Shown piece after piece: positions 40,191 through 48,925 of a DNA stretch of 64,000 nt. The stretch covers positions 1 to 64,000 of the forward strand of contig NZ_JAALJH010000015.1 of assembly GCF_011064615.1 (NCBI RefSeq), read 5' to 3'. The position numbers and the translations under genes were made by a program. Source of the stretch: Aquisphaera insulae (lineage in GTDB: Bacteria > Planctomycetota > Planctomycetia > Isosphaerales > Isosphaeraceae). Under the pieces are notes generated by a model. The model saw nothing but the letters and a program-made list of their open reading frames with translations. It was not told the DNA's origin and searched no databases. Positions within the stretch are counted from its first letter, which is position 1, and each line of letters begins with the position of its first letter.

Positions 40191-41654
40191 GTGGCGCGAT
40201 CGAGACGACGTGGGGCCGGGCAGGCCGCGTGCCTGGCGATGATGGCGACACTGGCCATCGCGATGGGGTTGCCCCGGACGCTCATCGCCGACGAGACCCT
40301 GCAGGACGCCTGGGCCATCGCCCTGGGATCCAACCAGGGCCTGCAGGCGTCGCAGGCCGGGACGGCCGCCGCACGCCAGGGGCTGGCCGCGGCCCGGGCC
40401 GAGCGGATGCCGATGGTCAACAGCACGAACGCCTACACCTGGCTGAACACCGCGCCGACATTCAAGACGAGCCTCGCCCTGCCGGGTACCTCCGCGCCAC
40501 TGAGCTTCTCGTTCCCGTTCGCGAATCAGGACTTCTTCGTCTCGTCCACCCTGATGAACATCCCGCTCTACACCGGCGGCCGGGTCCGCTCCGGGATCGA
40601 CGCCGCGAGCGCCCAGGCCGGCGCCGCGCACGCGGAGGAGACGACCGCGGCCCAGGACCTGAAGCTGGACGTCGCCCAGGCCTACCTCAACGTCCTCCGC
40701 GTCGAGAAGCTCCTCCTCCTGGCGCGGACCAGCACCACCAGCCTGGAATCGCATCAACGCGACGTGAACAACCTCTTCCGCGAGGGGATCGCCAAGCGGA
40801 CCGACCTGCTGGCCTCTCAGGTCTCGCTCGCCCGCGCCCGCCAGCGGGTGATCCAGGCGACGAACGAACGCGACGTGGCCCGCGCCGCGTACAACCGGCT
40901 CCTCGGCCGGGCCCTCACCGAGCCGACCGCCCTCCAGGAGATGGCCATCCACACCGGCCCCGAGATCACGCGGACCTCGTTCGACGACCACGGCAACGGC
41001 CCCGATCCCACGGCCGCCGGCCTTCCCAGCCCCCTGCCCGACGCGCCGGGCCCGGGCGAGGACACGCCCGCGACGGGCCCGGAGCAGGACGCGGAGATCG
41101 AGCGGCTCACGGCCATCGCCCTGTCCGGCCGGTCGGAGCTCGCGGCGCTCGCCGGCCAGGCGCGGGCGTATTCCGCCCAGGCCCGGGTGGCGGAGTCGGT
41201 CAAGAAGCCCCAGGTCGGCCTCATCGGCGGGTTCACGTACCTGCAGAACGACCAGATGACCCGCAACGACTTCTGGTCCGGGTCGTTCGCCGCGACCTGG
41301 CTCCTCTGCGACGCCGGCCGGTCGAGCCGCCGTGCCGAGTCGCTCCGCTTCAAGGAGGCCCAGTCGCTCAAGCAGCGGAACGAAGCCGCGTCGAAGATCG
41401 CCCTCTCCGTCCGCTCCACCTGGCTGTCGCTCCAGAGCGCCCGCGCCGCGCTCGCCGTGGCCAGGTCGGCGATGCACCAGGCCGACGAGAACCTCCGCGA
41501 GACCCGCGACCGCTACCGCGAACAGGTCGTCACCAACACCGAGGTCCTCGACGCCGAGACCCTCCGCCTCCAGACGTACACCGACTACTACAACGCGTTC
41601 TACGCCGTCCTCATGGAGCAGTTCCGCCTTCGTCGGGCCATATGTGCATTATAA
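40191..41654 (+). CDS. TolC-like outer-membrane efflux protein
   Basis: 487 residues from a GTG at 40191, chosen for the AGGAGGGGGG ribosome site just upstream and the signal-like stretch (ACLAMMATLAIAMGLPRTLIA) that follows. Two long helical-hairpin repeats typical of the TolC/OEP family are seen (AYLNVLRVEKLLLLA and the later SKIALSVRSTWLSLQSA), with PLYTGGRVRSGIDAA and WLLCDAGRSSRRAES as the paired turn motifs. A proline/glycine-rich insertion sits near 265-300. With the EmrB- and EmrA-like genes 2 to 5 kb downstream it could complete a tripartite pump, although they are on the opposite strand. Confidence 0.88.
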   Translation: MARSRRRGAGQAACLAMMATLAIAMGLPRTLIADETLQDAWAIALGSNQGLQASQAGTAAARQGLAAARAERMPMVNSTNAYTWLNTAPTFKTSLALPGTSAPLSFSFPFANQDFFVSSTLMNIPLYTGGRVRSGIDAASAQAGAAHAEETTAAQDLKLDVAQAYLNVLRVEKLLLLARTSTTSLESHQRDVNNLFREGIAKRTDLLASQVSLARARQRVIQATNERDVARAAYNRLLGRALTEPTALQEMAIHTGPEITRTSFDDHGNGPDPTAAGLPSPLPDAPGPGEDTPATGPEQDAEIERLTAIALSGRSELAALAGQARAYSAQARVAESVKKPQVGLIGGFTYLQNDQMTRNDFWSGSFAATWLLCDAGRSSRRAESLRFKEAQSLKQRNEAASKIALSVRSTWLSLQSARAALAVARSAMHQADENLRETRDRYREQVVTNTEVLDAETLRLQTYTDYYNAFYAVLMEQFRLRRAICAL

Positions 41655-41668
41655 AGAACAAGAGAACG

Positions 41669-41698
41669 AACCACAGAGACGCAGAGGACGCAGAGAAG
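41669..41698 (+). repeat. CACAGAG-type intergenic repeat
   Basis: AACCACAGAGACGCAGAGGA followed by CGCAGAGAAG just after the TolC gene. Members of the same family occur at 43446, 43645 (inverted) and 63074 (inverted). Confidence 0.7.
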
Positions 41699-41897
41699 AA
41701 GGGGAAGAGAAGACGGGAGCGGAAGGGAACGCGAGGGATGAGAGGGAGCCGGGAATCGGATCGGAAGGAGCCTGGTTCAGCCCTCTTGCCGGGGGGCTTC
41801 AGGCGCCTTACAGTGCGACCATTGCGAGGTGAGCCCACCCGACCGGACGCATCGAAGCGTGCGCGTCTCTGAATCACACCAGGAGAGGCAGGAATTT

Positions 41898-43448
41898 ATG
41901 AGAAGCGTCGTCGCACGGGGATGCGCCCTTGCCGTGATGGCGGTCATGTCTACGTTTGCGTGGGCCGCGGAGCCCCCCGCGGCCGAGAAGATCCAGCCGG
42001 CGGACGATCTCGTCCTGAACTATCACCTGATGCATCCGGGCGGGCCGAGCCTGCCGGGCGACCCGAACGCGGCGTTCTACCTCGACGGCACCTATCACCT
42101 GCACTACATCCTGGCCCACCCGTGGAAGGACAAGGGGTCGTTCGCGTTCGTCCACGTCACGAGCCCGGACATGCTGCACTGGACCTGGCAGCCGACCAAG
42201 CTCCAGGTGTCGTTCACCGGGCACGGCATGTTCAGCGGCACCGGGTTCCTGACGAAGGAAGGGAAGCCGGCCGCGATCTACCACGGGCAGGGATCGGGCC
42301 GGAACCAGATCGCCGTCGCCGCGGACAACAAGCTCTCGGCCTGGGAGAAGCCCTATCCCGTGGACGTCCGCAACGCCGACGGCTCCGAGGCGAAGATCAA
42401 CCACTGGGATCCCGACTGCTTCCTGATCGGCGACACGTACTACGCGATCTCCGGCGGCGTCAACCCGCCGCTGATGAAGTCGAAGGACCTGAAGACGTGG
42501 ACGCATGTTGGCCCCTTCCTGCGTCATGACCTGCCGGACGTGGCCGTCGGCGAGGACATCTCGTGCCCGAACGTCTTCAAGCTGGGCGACAAGTGGATGC
42601 TCCTCTGCATCAGCCACAACCTGGGATGCCGGTACTACCTGGGCGACTGGGACGCGAAGGCGGAGCAGTTCGTGCCCCAGACGCAGGGCCGGATGAACTT
42701 CCGCCGCGAGGACCAGAACATCTACGGCCCCCCCTGGCGGGTGGATTACTTCGCCCCCGAGAGCGTGCTGACGCCGGACGGCCGGCGGGTGATGTGGGCC
42801 TGGCTGGCCTGCCTGGGCAAGGACGACGGCACGATGGACGACCGGACGATCGAGTCCCTGCCCCGCGAGCTGAGCCTCCCCGCCGACGGGGTCCTCCGGA
42901 TCCGGCCGCTCCGCGAGCTCGAGGCCCTGCGGCGGGATCACGCCACCCTCGGCAACCTCGCCATCGAGCCCCCCATCGGCGACGTCCGGGCGAAGGTCGC
43001 CCCCGCCGGCAAGGTGCTCGCCACGCTCCCGGGCGACTCGGCGGAGATCCGGATCACGGTGGCCCGCGACCAGGCCGAGCGGAAGCTCTTCGGCTTCGTC
43101 CTCTTCGGCTCGCCGCAGGGGGGCGGGCTCCCGATCATGCTCCGGCCGGAGAACGGCACCCTCCGCGTGGGCACCGCCGAGGCCCCCTTCTCCGTCTCGA
43201 GCCTCCCCCCGGGCGAGGACCTCACGCTCCGCATCTACGTGGACAAGTACCTGGTCGAGGTCTTCGCCAACGATCGCCAGGCCATGATCGCCTCGTTCGC
43301 CGACTACCGCGGCAAGCCCACACTCTCGGGCTTCAGCGTGGGCGCGCCCACCGCCGTCAAGTCGCTGGAAACCTGGAAGATCGAGCCGACCAACCAGGGC
43401 TTCCTGGAGGCTCGCAAGAATCACGTATGGGAACCGAAGACGAACTAA
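41898..43448 (+). CDS. Secreted GH32-like glycoside hydrolase (fructosidase family)
   Basis: 516 residues. Signal peptide 1-24 ending WAA. Five-bladed propeller motifs of GH32: DPN with the putative nucleophile near residue 55 followed by YLDGTYHLHY, FSGTGF near 114, WDPD near 173-176 and EDISCPN near 221-227 (acid/base Glu). The C-terminal half is the beta-sandwich domain of GH32 (EIRITV, GFVLF, LRIYVDKYLVEVFAND). Probably hydrolyses fructans or a related sugar outside the cell; the exact linkage is not readable. Start at 41898 follows a GGAGAGGCAGGA stretch. Lies between the TolC and EmrB genes with no clear functional link. Confidence 0.87.
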   Translation: MRSVVARGCALAVMAVMSTFAWAAEPPAAEKIQPADDLVLNYHLMHPGGPSLPGDPNAAFYLDGTYHLHYILAHPWKDKGSFAFVHVTSPDMLHWTWQPTKLQVSFTGHGMFSGTGFLTKEGKPAAIYHGQGSGRNQIAVAADNKLSAWEKPYPVDVRNADGSEAKINHWDPDCFLIGDTYYAISGGVNPPLMKSKDLKTWTHVGPFLRHDLPDVAVGEDISCPNVFKLGDKWMLLCISHNLGCRYYLGDWDAKAEQFVPQTQGRMNFRREDQNIYGPPWRVDYFAPESVLTPDGRRVMWAWLACLGKDDGTMDDRTIESLPRELSLPADGVLRIRPLRELEALRRDHATLGNLAIEPPIGDVRAKVAPAGKVLATLPGDSAEIRITVARDQAERKLFGFVLFGSPQGGGLPIMLRPENGTLRVGTAEAPFSVSSLPPGEDLTLRIYVDKYLVEVFANDRQAMIASFADYRGKPTLSGFSVGAPTAVKSLETWKIEPTNQGFLEARKNHVWEPKTN

Positions 43449-43475
43449 CCACAGAGGCACAGAGACACGGAGAAG
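43446..43475 (+). repeat. CACAGAG-type repeat, left arm of an inverted pair
   Basis: TAACCACAGAGGCACAGAGA followed by CACGGAGAAG. It pairs with the near-perfect reverse complement at 43645-43674, enclosing about 170 bases that include a GA microsatellite. The GH32 stop codon lies in the first bases of this arm. Confidence 0.8.
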
Positions 43476-43498
43476 ACCGGGGGGAGAGAAAGAAGGGC

Positions 43499-43535
<37 letters not shown>

Positions 43536-43644
43536 GAACGGAATGGAAGGAGAGAGGGCGTCGAAGGATCGATCACCGGAGACGAACCTCGACTCGGAAT
43601 TGAAGTCAAGGACGGCATCGACGTCGCGACATTGTTCTTGCTCT

Positions 43645-43674
43645 CTTCTCCGTGCCTCCGTGCCTCTGTGGTTA
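43645..43674 (-). repeat. CACAGAG-type repeat, right arm of an inverted pair
   Basis: On the minus strand reads TAACCACAGAGGCACGGAGG followed by CACGGAGAAG, matching the arm at 43446 with three differences. It ends 20 bases before the EmrB-like stop codon and could act with its partner as a two-way terminator. Confidence 0.8.
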
Positions 43675-43693
43675 GTTTCCTCCTTTCTTCTCT

Positions 43694-45277
43694 TCATTCT
43701 CCAAGGTGGACATCGCCCTCGGCGACGGATCGCTTCATGAGCCAGGCCAGGGGGACGGTGGCGAGGGCGATGAGGGTGAAGACCCAGAAGCAGTCGAGGA
43801 AGGCCATGGCGTAGGCCTGCTGGTCGCGGACCAGGCGGATGGCGCGGAGGCCCATCAGGTCGCCGCGGGCGGGGTCGCCGGTGACGGCGGTGAAGAACCG
43901 GCCGGTGGCCTGGAGCGCGGCGCCCGTGGCGTCGCTGAGGGGCTGGAGGGCCTCGGTCAGGCGGAACGTGTGGAACTGGAGCCTCCGCTGGAAGACCGCG
44001 GTGGACAGGCCGATGCCCACGCTCGAGCCCTCGTTGCGGAGCATGTTGAACAGGCCGCTCGCGTTGTTCATCTCGGTCTTCGGCAGGTAGAGGACGGCCG
44101 CCGCGGCGAGCGGCGCGAACATCAGCCCGGCGCCGGCCATCTGCACGACGCGGGGCCAGACGAGCTGCATCGGGCCGGCCTGGAGGTTCAGGGTCACCAG
44201 CCAGTACGAGCCGAGGGCCATCACGGCCCCGCCCAGCGAGATCAGCCAGCGCGCGTCGGCCCCCTTGCGCAGGACCAGGGCGCTGAGGATCATCGTGACC
44301 ATCGAGAAGAACCCGGCCGGCGAGAGCACGAGCCCGGCATTCGTGGCGTCGTAGCCCATCAGGCCCTGCATCATCTGCGGCAGCAGCAGGATGCTGCCAT
44401 AGAGCACGGCATACGTCGAGGCCACGATGGCGCAGCCGAAGAAGAAGCTGCGGTCGCGGAGCAGCCGCAGGTTGATGAACGGCGCGGGATGCCGCCATTC
44501 CCAGAAGAAGCCGCCGGCCAGGCCGATGGCCGTGAGGATCACCATGATCCGGATGGCCGGCGAGCCGAGCCAGTCCCACTCCTGCCCCTTGTCCAGGACG
44601 ACCTCCAGGCAGCCCAGGCCCAGCGCGATCAGGCCGATGCCGACGTGATCGATCCGCAGGCCCTTCTCCCGCATGGCCGCGCGCTCGGCCTTCAGGTAGG
44701 CCGGGTCCTCCACGAGCAGCTCGTTGAGGATCAGCGAGAGGATGCCGGCGGGGATGTTGATGTAGAAGATCCACCGCCATGAGTAATTGTCGGTGATCCA
44801 GCCGCCGAGCGTCGGGCCGAGCACCGGGGCGGTGAGCGCGGCGACGCCGTAGACGGCCATGCCCGCGGCCCGCCGGCTCGCGGGGAAGGTGTCCAGCAGG
44901 ATCGCCTGCGAGACCGGCTGGAGGCCGCCGCCGGCGATCCCCTGCAGGACCCGCCAGAGGATCAGGATCGGCAGGGTGTGGGCCAGCCCGCAGAGGGCCG
45001 ACGTGACCGTGAACATCGCCACGCAGGCCATGTAATAGGCCTTCCGGCCCATCGCCGCGGAGAGCCAGCTCGACAGCGGGATGATCATCGCGTTGGCGAC
45101 GAGGTAGCCGGTCAGCACCCAGTTGGCGTCGTCGGTGGAGGCCCCGAGGTCCCCCGCGATGTGCGGCAACGCCACGTTGGCGATGCTCGTGTCGAGCACC
45201 TCCATGAACGTGGCGATCGTCACCGTGAGGGCCACCAGCCACGGATTGGTCGCGCGATCCGCCGCGGCGGCCGTCAT
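43694..45277 (-). CDS. DHA2-family drug:proton antiporter (EmrB/QacA-like MFS)
   Basis: 527 residues, about 14 membrane helices. MFS motifs are clear: LDTSIANVALPHIA in helix 1 (motif D1), GRKAYY in loop 2-3 (motif A), WRVLQGIAGGGL in helix 4 (motif B), and GPTLGGWITD in helix 5 (motif C, antiporter). Exports lipophilic compounds in exchange for protons. The start is the ATG at 45277, which overlaps the stop of the HlyD/EmrA gene by four bases, so the two are one transcription unit. The longer upstream frame is the EmrA region read out of frame. Confidence 0.93.
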   Translation of the reverse strand: MTAAAADRATNPWLVALTVTIATFMEVLDTSIANVALPHIAGDLGASTDDANWVLTGYLVANAMIIPLSSWLSAAMGRKAYYMACVAMFTVTSALCGLAHTLPILILWRVLQGIAGGGLQPVSQAILLDTFPASRRAAGMAVYGVAALTAPVLGPTLGGWITDNYSWRWIFYINIPAGILSLILNELLVEDPAYLKAERAAMREKGLRIDHVGIGLIALGLGCLEVVLDKGQEWDWLGSPAIRIMVILTAIGLAGGFFWEWRHPAPFINLRLLRDRSFFFGCAIVASTYAVLYGSILLLPQMMQGLMGYDATNAGLVLSPAGFFSMVTMILSALVLRKGADARWLISLGGAVMALGSYWLVTLNLQAGPMQLVWPRVVQMAGAGLMFAPLAAAAVLYLPKTEMNNASGLFNMLRNEGSSVGIGLSTAVFQRRLQFHTFRLTEALQPLSDATGAALQATGRFFTAVTGDPARGDLMGLRAIRLVRDQQAYAMAFLDCFWVFTLIALATVPLAWLMKRSVAEGDVHLGE

Positions 45278-46818
45278 CGCGACGGCTCCGGGGCCGTCGC
45301 CCGGGCTTCCTCCGCGACGGGCCGGCGGAGCTTCCGGCCGGCGAACGGGCCGGTCGGCGTCGCGCGGATCAGGACCCGCGGCTCGACCGACAGGCCGACG
45401 AACAGCGGGGCCTCCGCGGGGTTGCCGTCCACCAGGTCGATCCGGACGGGGAGCCGCTGGACGACCTTCACGAAGTTCCCCGTCGCGTTCTCCGGCGGCA
45501 GGAGCGCGGTCGCGGCGCCGGTCCCCGGGGCGAAGCCGGAGACCCGGCCGCGATAGGTCCGGCCGGGGTAGGCGTCGGCCGCAATCTCGACCGGCTGGCC
45601 GATCGCGATCTCGGCGATCTGGGTCTCCTTGAAGTTGGCGTCGATCCAGATCTCGTCGAGCGACCGGAGCATCATCAGCCCCTGGCCCGCCTGCACGCGG
45701 TTGCCCGGGTTGGCGACCCGGCGGCCGATGATGCCGTCGAACTCGGCGTGGATCCTGGTGTCGCGGAGGTCGATCCGCGCCTGGTCGAGCGCCCGGCTCG
45801 CCTGCTCGATGCCGGCCTTCGCCAGCCGGACCGGGGGGGAGTCCTCGGCCAGTTGATTCAGGTAGGCGTCCTGGTCGCCGCCGGGGGCCTTCTTGCGGAA
45901 GTTCTCGATGACGGTCTTCGGATCCTCCTCGATGGGGGGCACCTCGATGCCGAGCTTGACGGCCACGTTGATCAGCTCCGCGAGCGACGCGCGGACGGCC
46001 GGGGCGCGGCCGATCCAGTCGGCGGGGACGTCGCCCGGGGCCTGGCCGGCCGGCGGGATCGAGGGCAATCCGAGGGCGGCCCGCGCCAGGTGGACCTGCT
46101 CCTGGGCCTCCAGCTCGGTGGCCGCGGCGACCTGGTAGGACGCCTCGCGCTGGTCGACGACCTGCTGCGTCCCGCTGTTGGACTGGAGCAGGTTCCGCGC
46201 CCGGCGGAGCTCGGCCTCGGCGAGCGACCGCTGGGCGGCGGCCTTGGCCTGGGTCGCCAGGCTGGCCTTGAGCTTGGCGATCCCCTCGACGACCCCGTCG
46301 GTGGTGAGGATCAGGTTGTTGAACGCGGCGCGGAGGCCCGCCACGACGGCCTTCGCCTGGGACCGCGCCTGCACGAGCTGGGCCTCCGCCACCGCCACCG
46401 CGGCGGCCGCGCGGCCCTCCGCCACGCGGTAGAGCTCCGGGTCGAGCTCGACGAGGAGGTCCCCCTTCTTGACGAAGTCGTTGTCGTCGACGCGGATCTC
46501 CAGGATCGTGCCCGCCACGCGCGGGGCGACGTACGTGACGTGCCCGGCGACGTACGCGTCGTCGGTGTGCTCCGAGTTCCACAGGACGACGAGCCGCGGC
46601 CAGGACCAGGCGACCGCGGTCGCGATCGCCGCCACCAGCACCAGGCCGATCAGCAGCCGCCTGCCGCCCGGGTGCGACGGCCTCGACGGGGGGGCATGCT
46701 CCGTCGGGGGCGACGCCTCGGGGGCGTCGCCGGGGGCGTCCTTGCGCGTCGCGGATGGGGGAATGCCCGCCGCGCCCGAGGCCGGCGTGGAGACCTCGCG
46801 GTCCTGTTCCGTGTTCAA
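45274..46818 (-). CDS. HlyD/EmrA-type membrane-fusion protein
   Basis: 514 residues. Proline-rich cytoplasmic N-terminus, one membrane helix (about 53-76), then the EmrA signature HTDDAYV (about 84-90) and the split biotinyl-lipoyl domain (GHVTYVAPRVAGTILEIRVDDNDFVKKGDLLVELDP and IHAEFDGIIGRRVANPGNRVQAGQGL blocks), separated by a long coiled-coil hairpin that is larger than usual because of an insertion around 255-320. Ends with beta-barrel segments. It links the EmrB-like antiporter to an outer-membrane channel, presumably the TolC-like protein at 40191. Confidence 0.93.
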   Translation of the reverse strand: MNTEQDREVSTPASGAAGIPPSATRKDAPGDAPEASPPTEHAPPSRPSHPGGRRLLIGLVLVAAIATAVAWSWPRLVVLWNSEHTDDAYVAGHVTYVAPRVAGTILEIRVDDNDFVKKGDLLVELDPELYRVAEGRAAAAVAVAEAQLVQARSQAKAVVAGLRAAFNNLILTTDGVVEGIAKLKASLATQAKAAAQRSLAEAELRRARNLLQSNSGTQQVVDQREASYQVAAATELEAQEQVHLARAALGLPSIPPAGQAPGDVPADWIGRAPAVRASLAELINVAVKLGIEVPPIEEDPKTVIENFRKKAPGGDQDAYLNQLAEDSPPVRLAKAGIEQASRALDQARIDLRDTRIHAEFDGIIGRRVANPGNRVQAGQGLMMLRSLDEIWIDANFKETQIAEIAIGQPVEIAADAYPGRTYRGRVSGFAPGTGAATALLPPENATGNFVKVVQRLPVRIDLVDGNPAEAPLFVGLSVEPRVLIRATPTGPFAGRKLRRPVAEEARATAPEPSR

Positions 46819-47111
46819 GGGGGGGATCTTCCTGTCGGTGGCGCGGGCGGCCGGCGGCGCGTCGAGGCTGTTTGCGAGGGCCGCGGGCCCGCTCCCTCTT
46901 CCTGGACTCTATATCCGGCGGACCGGCCCGGCAAGCCCTCGCCGCGCGGGCGGGTGGCTCGCGACGGCCTCGCCGATCCGGTAGGATCCGCGGGATGGCC
47001 TCGTCGTCGCGACCCCCGCCGCGCGGGCGGCGCGGGTTTCGCACGGGCGATCCGTCCTGAGCGATCGTTCAGGAATGACCGCACCGGAATCTCGGCCCTG
47101 GGAGGGACGTC

Positions 47112-47762
47112 ATGAGTCTCGGCAATGCAACCCCCGATGCCGTCGTCATGCGGCGGGTGCTCCGCCACGAGCTGGAGGCGATCCGCGGCAACTGGCCGTG
47201 GCTGCTGGCCCTGGGGATCATCCTGGTGATCTCCGGCACGCTGGCCATGGGCCTGCCCCTGGTGGCCACGCTGGCCACGTCGCTGACCATCGGCGTGCTG
47301 CTCCTGATCGGCGGCGGGGCGCAGCTCGTGGGCGCCTTCTGGACGCGGGACTGGAGCGGATTCTTCCTGGTCCTGCTGATGGGCGTCCTCTACGCGGTCC
47401 TCGGCATTCTCTTCATCCGCCAGCCCGTCCAGGCGGCCGCCGCGCTCACCCTGCTGCTCGCCTGCGCCCTGATGGTGGGGGGCCTCTTCCGGATCATCGT
47501 CGCGCTGGCGTACCGGTTCCCGCAGTGGGGCTGGGTCCTGCTGGGCGGGCTCCTGAATCTCTTCCTGGGCATCCTCATCTGGATGGAGTGGCCGGGCTCG
47601 TCGCTCTGGGTGATCGGCCTGTTCGTGGGCATCGACATGCTCTTCAGCGGCTGGACCTGGATCATGCTGGCCCTCCGGCTGAGGGGCATCGCGGCCCGCC
47701 ACCCGGGCCACCACCACCATTCGGGCACGCCCGCGACCGCCCCGCCGCCGGATGCGTCGTGA
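47112..47762 (+). CDS. HdeD-family (DUF308) membrane protein
   Basis: 216 residues with six hydrophobic segments arranged as three repeats of a two-helix DUF308 unit; GGGAQLVGAFWTRDWSG and GVLYAVLGILFIRQP blocks are typical. HdeD is linked to acid resistance in Escherichia coli; most homologues have no known function. A histidine cluster (HPGHHHH) precedes the C-terminus. GGAGGG five bases before the ATG supports the start. Followed 37 bases later by a strong hairpin that may stop transcription. Confidence 0.88.
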   Translation: MSLGNATPDAVVMRRVLRHELEAIRGNWPWLLALGIILVISGTLAMGLPLVATLATSLTIGVLLLIGGGAQLVGAFWTRDWSGFFLVLLMGVLYAVLGILFIRQPVQAAAALTLLLACALMVGGLFRIIVALAYRFPQWGWVLLGGLLNLFLGILIWMEWPGSSLWVIGLFVGIDMLFSGWTWIMLALRLRGIAARHPGHHHHSGTPATAPPPDAS

Positions 47763-47799
47763 GCCACCCAGCCGTCGCTTTCGCCGCGACTCGTTCGCT

Positions 47800-47892
47800 T
47801 CCCCCCTTACGAAGGGGGGATTCAGGGGGGTGATTTCGATCGCGATGGCTCGCGCCATTCACCCCCTCCAACTGCCCCTTGGTCAGAGGGGG
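47800..47892. repeat. Palindromic CCCCTTACGAAGGGG-type intergenic element
   Basis: A perfect nine-base stem (TCCCCCCTT with AAGGGGGGA, ACG loop) at 47800-47820 is followed by TTCAGGGGGGTGA; a second, inverted version of the same pattern lies at 47859-47892. In translation the pattern gives the PLTKGGFRG-like peptide seen in many bacterial intergenic repeats. The first hairpin lies just after the HdeD-like stop and may serve as a terminator, though no T-run follows. Confidence 0.7.
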
Positions 47893-47956
47893 AGAGCCGG
47901 ACATGCGCCCCCTGCTTCCGGGGGGGATTCGGGCGTCGGGCCGTTCGTCCCGCGCC

Positions 47957-48793
47957 CTAATCGACGACCGCTTCCCTCCGGGATCGCTTCTCCTTCGGGG
48001 GATCGCCGGCGCTTTCCCCGGGCCGCGAGGGGTGATGCTCTCCCCCCTCATTCGCGTCGGAGACGCCCGCGCGGGGGCCGCCGGGCCGTCGGTTGTGCGG
48101 GGGCCGCCGGGCGGGGTCTGGGGCCCCCTCCGGCGGCGGGCGGAACGGCCCGGACCAGACCCGCCCGGGCCCGGGCCTCCCTCGCAGCCCGATGTCGGGG
48201 ATGGCCGGCATGGGGGTCTGGATCGCGCCGTCGGGCACCACCACGGGCGTGATCCGGTTCACCTGCCAGACCCCCGGCGCGGTCTCCTGGAATCCCAGGG
48301 ACCACGTCGTGTTGACCGTCCCCACGTTGTACGAGCCCCCCAGCGACGTCTTCAGCGTCCCCCGCGCGTAGACGCGGAACTCCGCCTTGCCCCGGCGGGT
48401 CCGCCGCCCCGCGCTGGCCTGGAGGTCGCGCAGGTGGACGAAATCGAAGGTCGCGTTCCTCAGATTCGCGCGGATCAGCTCGCGCGTCGCCTCGCCGGAG
48501 ATCGCCATCTCGTTCTGGACGTACTCCACGTCCGGCGTCAGGTTCGCCAGCACCCGGTCGGCGTCGCTCGCCAGGACCGCCCCCCTCAGGTCGTAGACCA
48601 CCCGCTCGATCCGCTCGTTGTCCGTCACCCACAGGTAGTCCACCAGCACCAGCAGGCCCGCCACCCCGAGCGCCCCCATCGCCCACATCAGGAACTTCCC
48701 CTGCTGCGTGACCCGCACCGCCACGAAGCAGGCCGCCGCCGCCAGGACCAACCCGACCGCCAGGTACGTCGGATCTTCCGCCAGGACCGTCAT
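47957..48793 (-). CDS. Membrane-anchored NTF2/SnoaL-like protein of unknown function
   Basis: 278 residues. Two membrane helices near 10-26 and 33-53, then about 130 residues with the NTF2-like pattern (IERVVYDLRGAVLASDADRVLANLTPDVEY, ATRELIRANLRNATFDFVHL, strands ending VWQVNRITPV), followed by a proline/arginine-rich, low-complexity tail from about 200. The fold is a cone that often binds small molecules or is purely structural. No linked pathway gene is visible; the tail overlaps nothing recognisable. Confidence 0.7.
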   Translation of the reverse strand: MTVLAEDPTYLAVGLVLAAAACFVAVRVTQQGKFLMWAMGALGVAGLLVLVDYLWVTDNERIERVVYDLRGAVLASDADRVLANLTPDVEYVQNEMAISGEATRELIRANLRNATFDFVHLRDLQASAGRRTRRGKAEFRVYARGTLKTSLGGSYNVGTVNTTWSLGFQETAPGVWQVNRITPVVVPDGAIQTPMPAIPDIGLRGRPGPGRVWSGPFRPPPEGAPDPARRPPHNRRPGGPRAGVSDANEGGEHHPSRPGESAGDPPKEKRSRREAVVD

Positions 48794-48925
48794 CGGGCTC
48801 CTCCCCTCTCCAGGACCGGAACTGGGCTCCGCCGAGCCGCCCCTCTATGACATGTGTCAGACGATGGTCATTCTATCGGCCTTCCGGCGCGTGGGAAGGG
48901 GCCAGCCGAGGGAATTCCGCTCGGG